The notes under the pieces: generated by a model
The model's input: only the letters and a program-made list of their open reading frames with translations
Told to the model about the DNA's origin: nothing
Database searches by the model: none
Shown here: positions 32,483 through 32,498 of the stretch, one piece after another
Numbering within the stretch: the stretch's first letter is position 1
Layout: every line of letters begins with the position of its first letter
Translations under genes and position numbers: made by a program
From: Bacteroidota bacterium
GTDB taxonomy: Bacteria; Bacteroidota; Bacteroidia; Flavobacteriales; Weeksellaceae
Length of the DNA stretch: 32,498 bases
Assembly: GCA_023387375.1 (NCBI GenBank)
Contig: JAEWIE010000005.1
Coordinates: 1 to 32,498 of the forward strand
Reading direction: 5' to 3'

Positions 32483-32498
32483 TGTATTTATTTAAACG

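Overview
The window looks like a piece of a Bacteroidota chromosome, most likely class Flavobacteriia. Supporting signs are a SusC/SusD pair, -7 boxes of the Bacteroidota type TAnnTTTG a few bases to about 30 bases before several start codons, almost no Shine-Dalgarno sequences, A-rich leaders, and a SusC that begins directly with the plug domain. That SusC architecture is frequent in the Chryseobacterium/Weeksellaceae group, but the genus is an inference.

Layout. (1) 1-4573, all on the minus strand: the N-terminal half of a glutaryl-CoA-dehydrogenase-like acyl-CoA dehydrogenase, a Nudix-fold protein with a C-terminal winged helix that is probably a transcription regulator, a small secreted protein, a WG-repeat/Sel1-repeat protein, and an MFS transporter. 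(2) 4771-14710, plus strand: a polysaccharide utilization locus with SusC (split by a one-base frameshift), SusD, two PKD-type surface lipoproteins, a GH16 lipoprotein with a PKD-like module, a GH30 lipoprotein and a second GH16 lipoprotein. This set fits use of laminarin or another mixed beta-1,3/1,6-glucan. SusC/D and the PKD proteins would bind and import, GH16 would cut beta-1,3 backbones, and GH30 would remove beta-1,6-linked glucose. The divergent MFS transporter may carry the released sugars inward. A strong intrinsic terminator separates the binding/transport genes from the enzyme genes. (3) 14816-22768, minus strand: housekeeping and single genes, namely a lipoprotein, an S9 peptidase, a DoxX protein, Era, a methyltransferase, methionine aminopeptidase, a small HAD phosphatase and an acyl-ACP desaturase. 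Terminators and promoters between them allow transcription units to be drawn. (4) 22943-32470, minus strand: a metal or cation resistance block with a different character. It holds a cupin, a P2-type cation ATPase, a haem-binding domain protein, an RND membrane-fusion lipoprotein, a 1440-residue CzcA/CusA pump fused to its TolC-like outer-membrane partner, and a small His-rich secreted protein. It is probably an acquired island that continues past the right edge.

No rRNA, tRNA, CRISPR array, transposase or integrase was seen. No stretch above 300 bases lacks a gene; the longest gaps (3113-3382, 15323-15584, 17988-18253) hold only promoters or terminators that I could recognise. I found no clearly new multi-gene system. 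The points most worth checking are the SusC frameshift, the internal signal peptide at the CzcA-TolC fusion joint, the PKD-like module shared by neighbouring glucan genes, the terminator that overlaps a promoter near 21.74 kb, and the palindromes in front of regulated genes.
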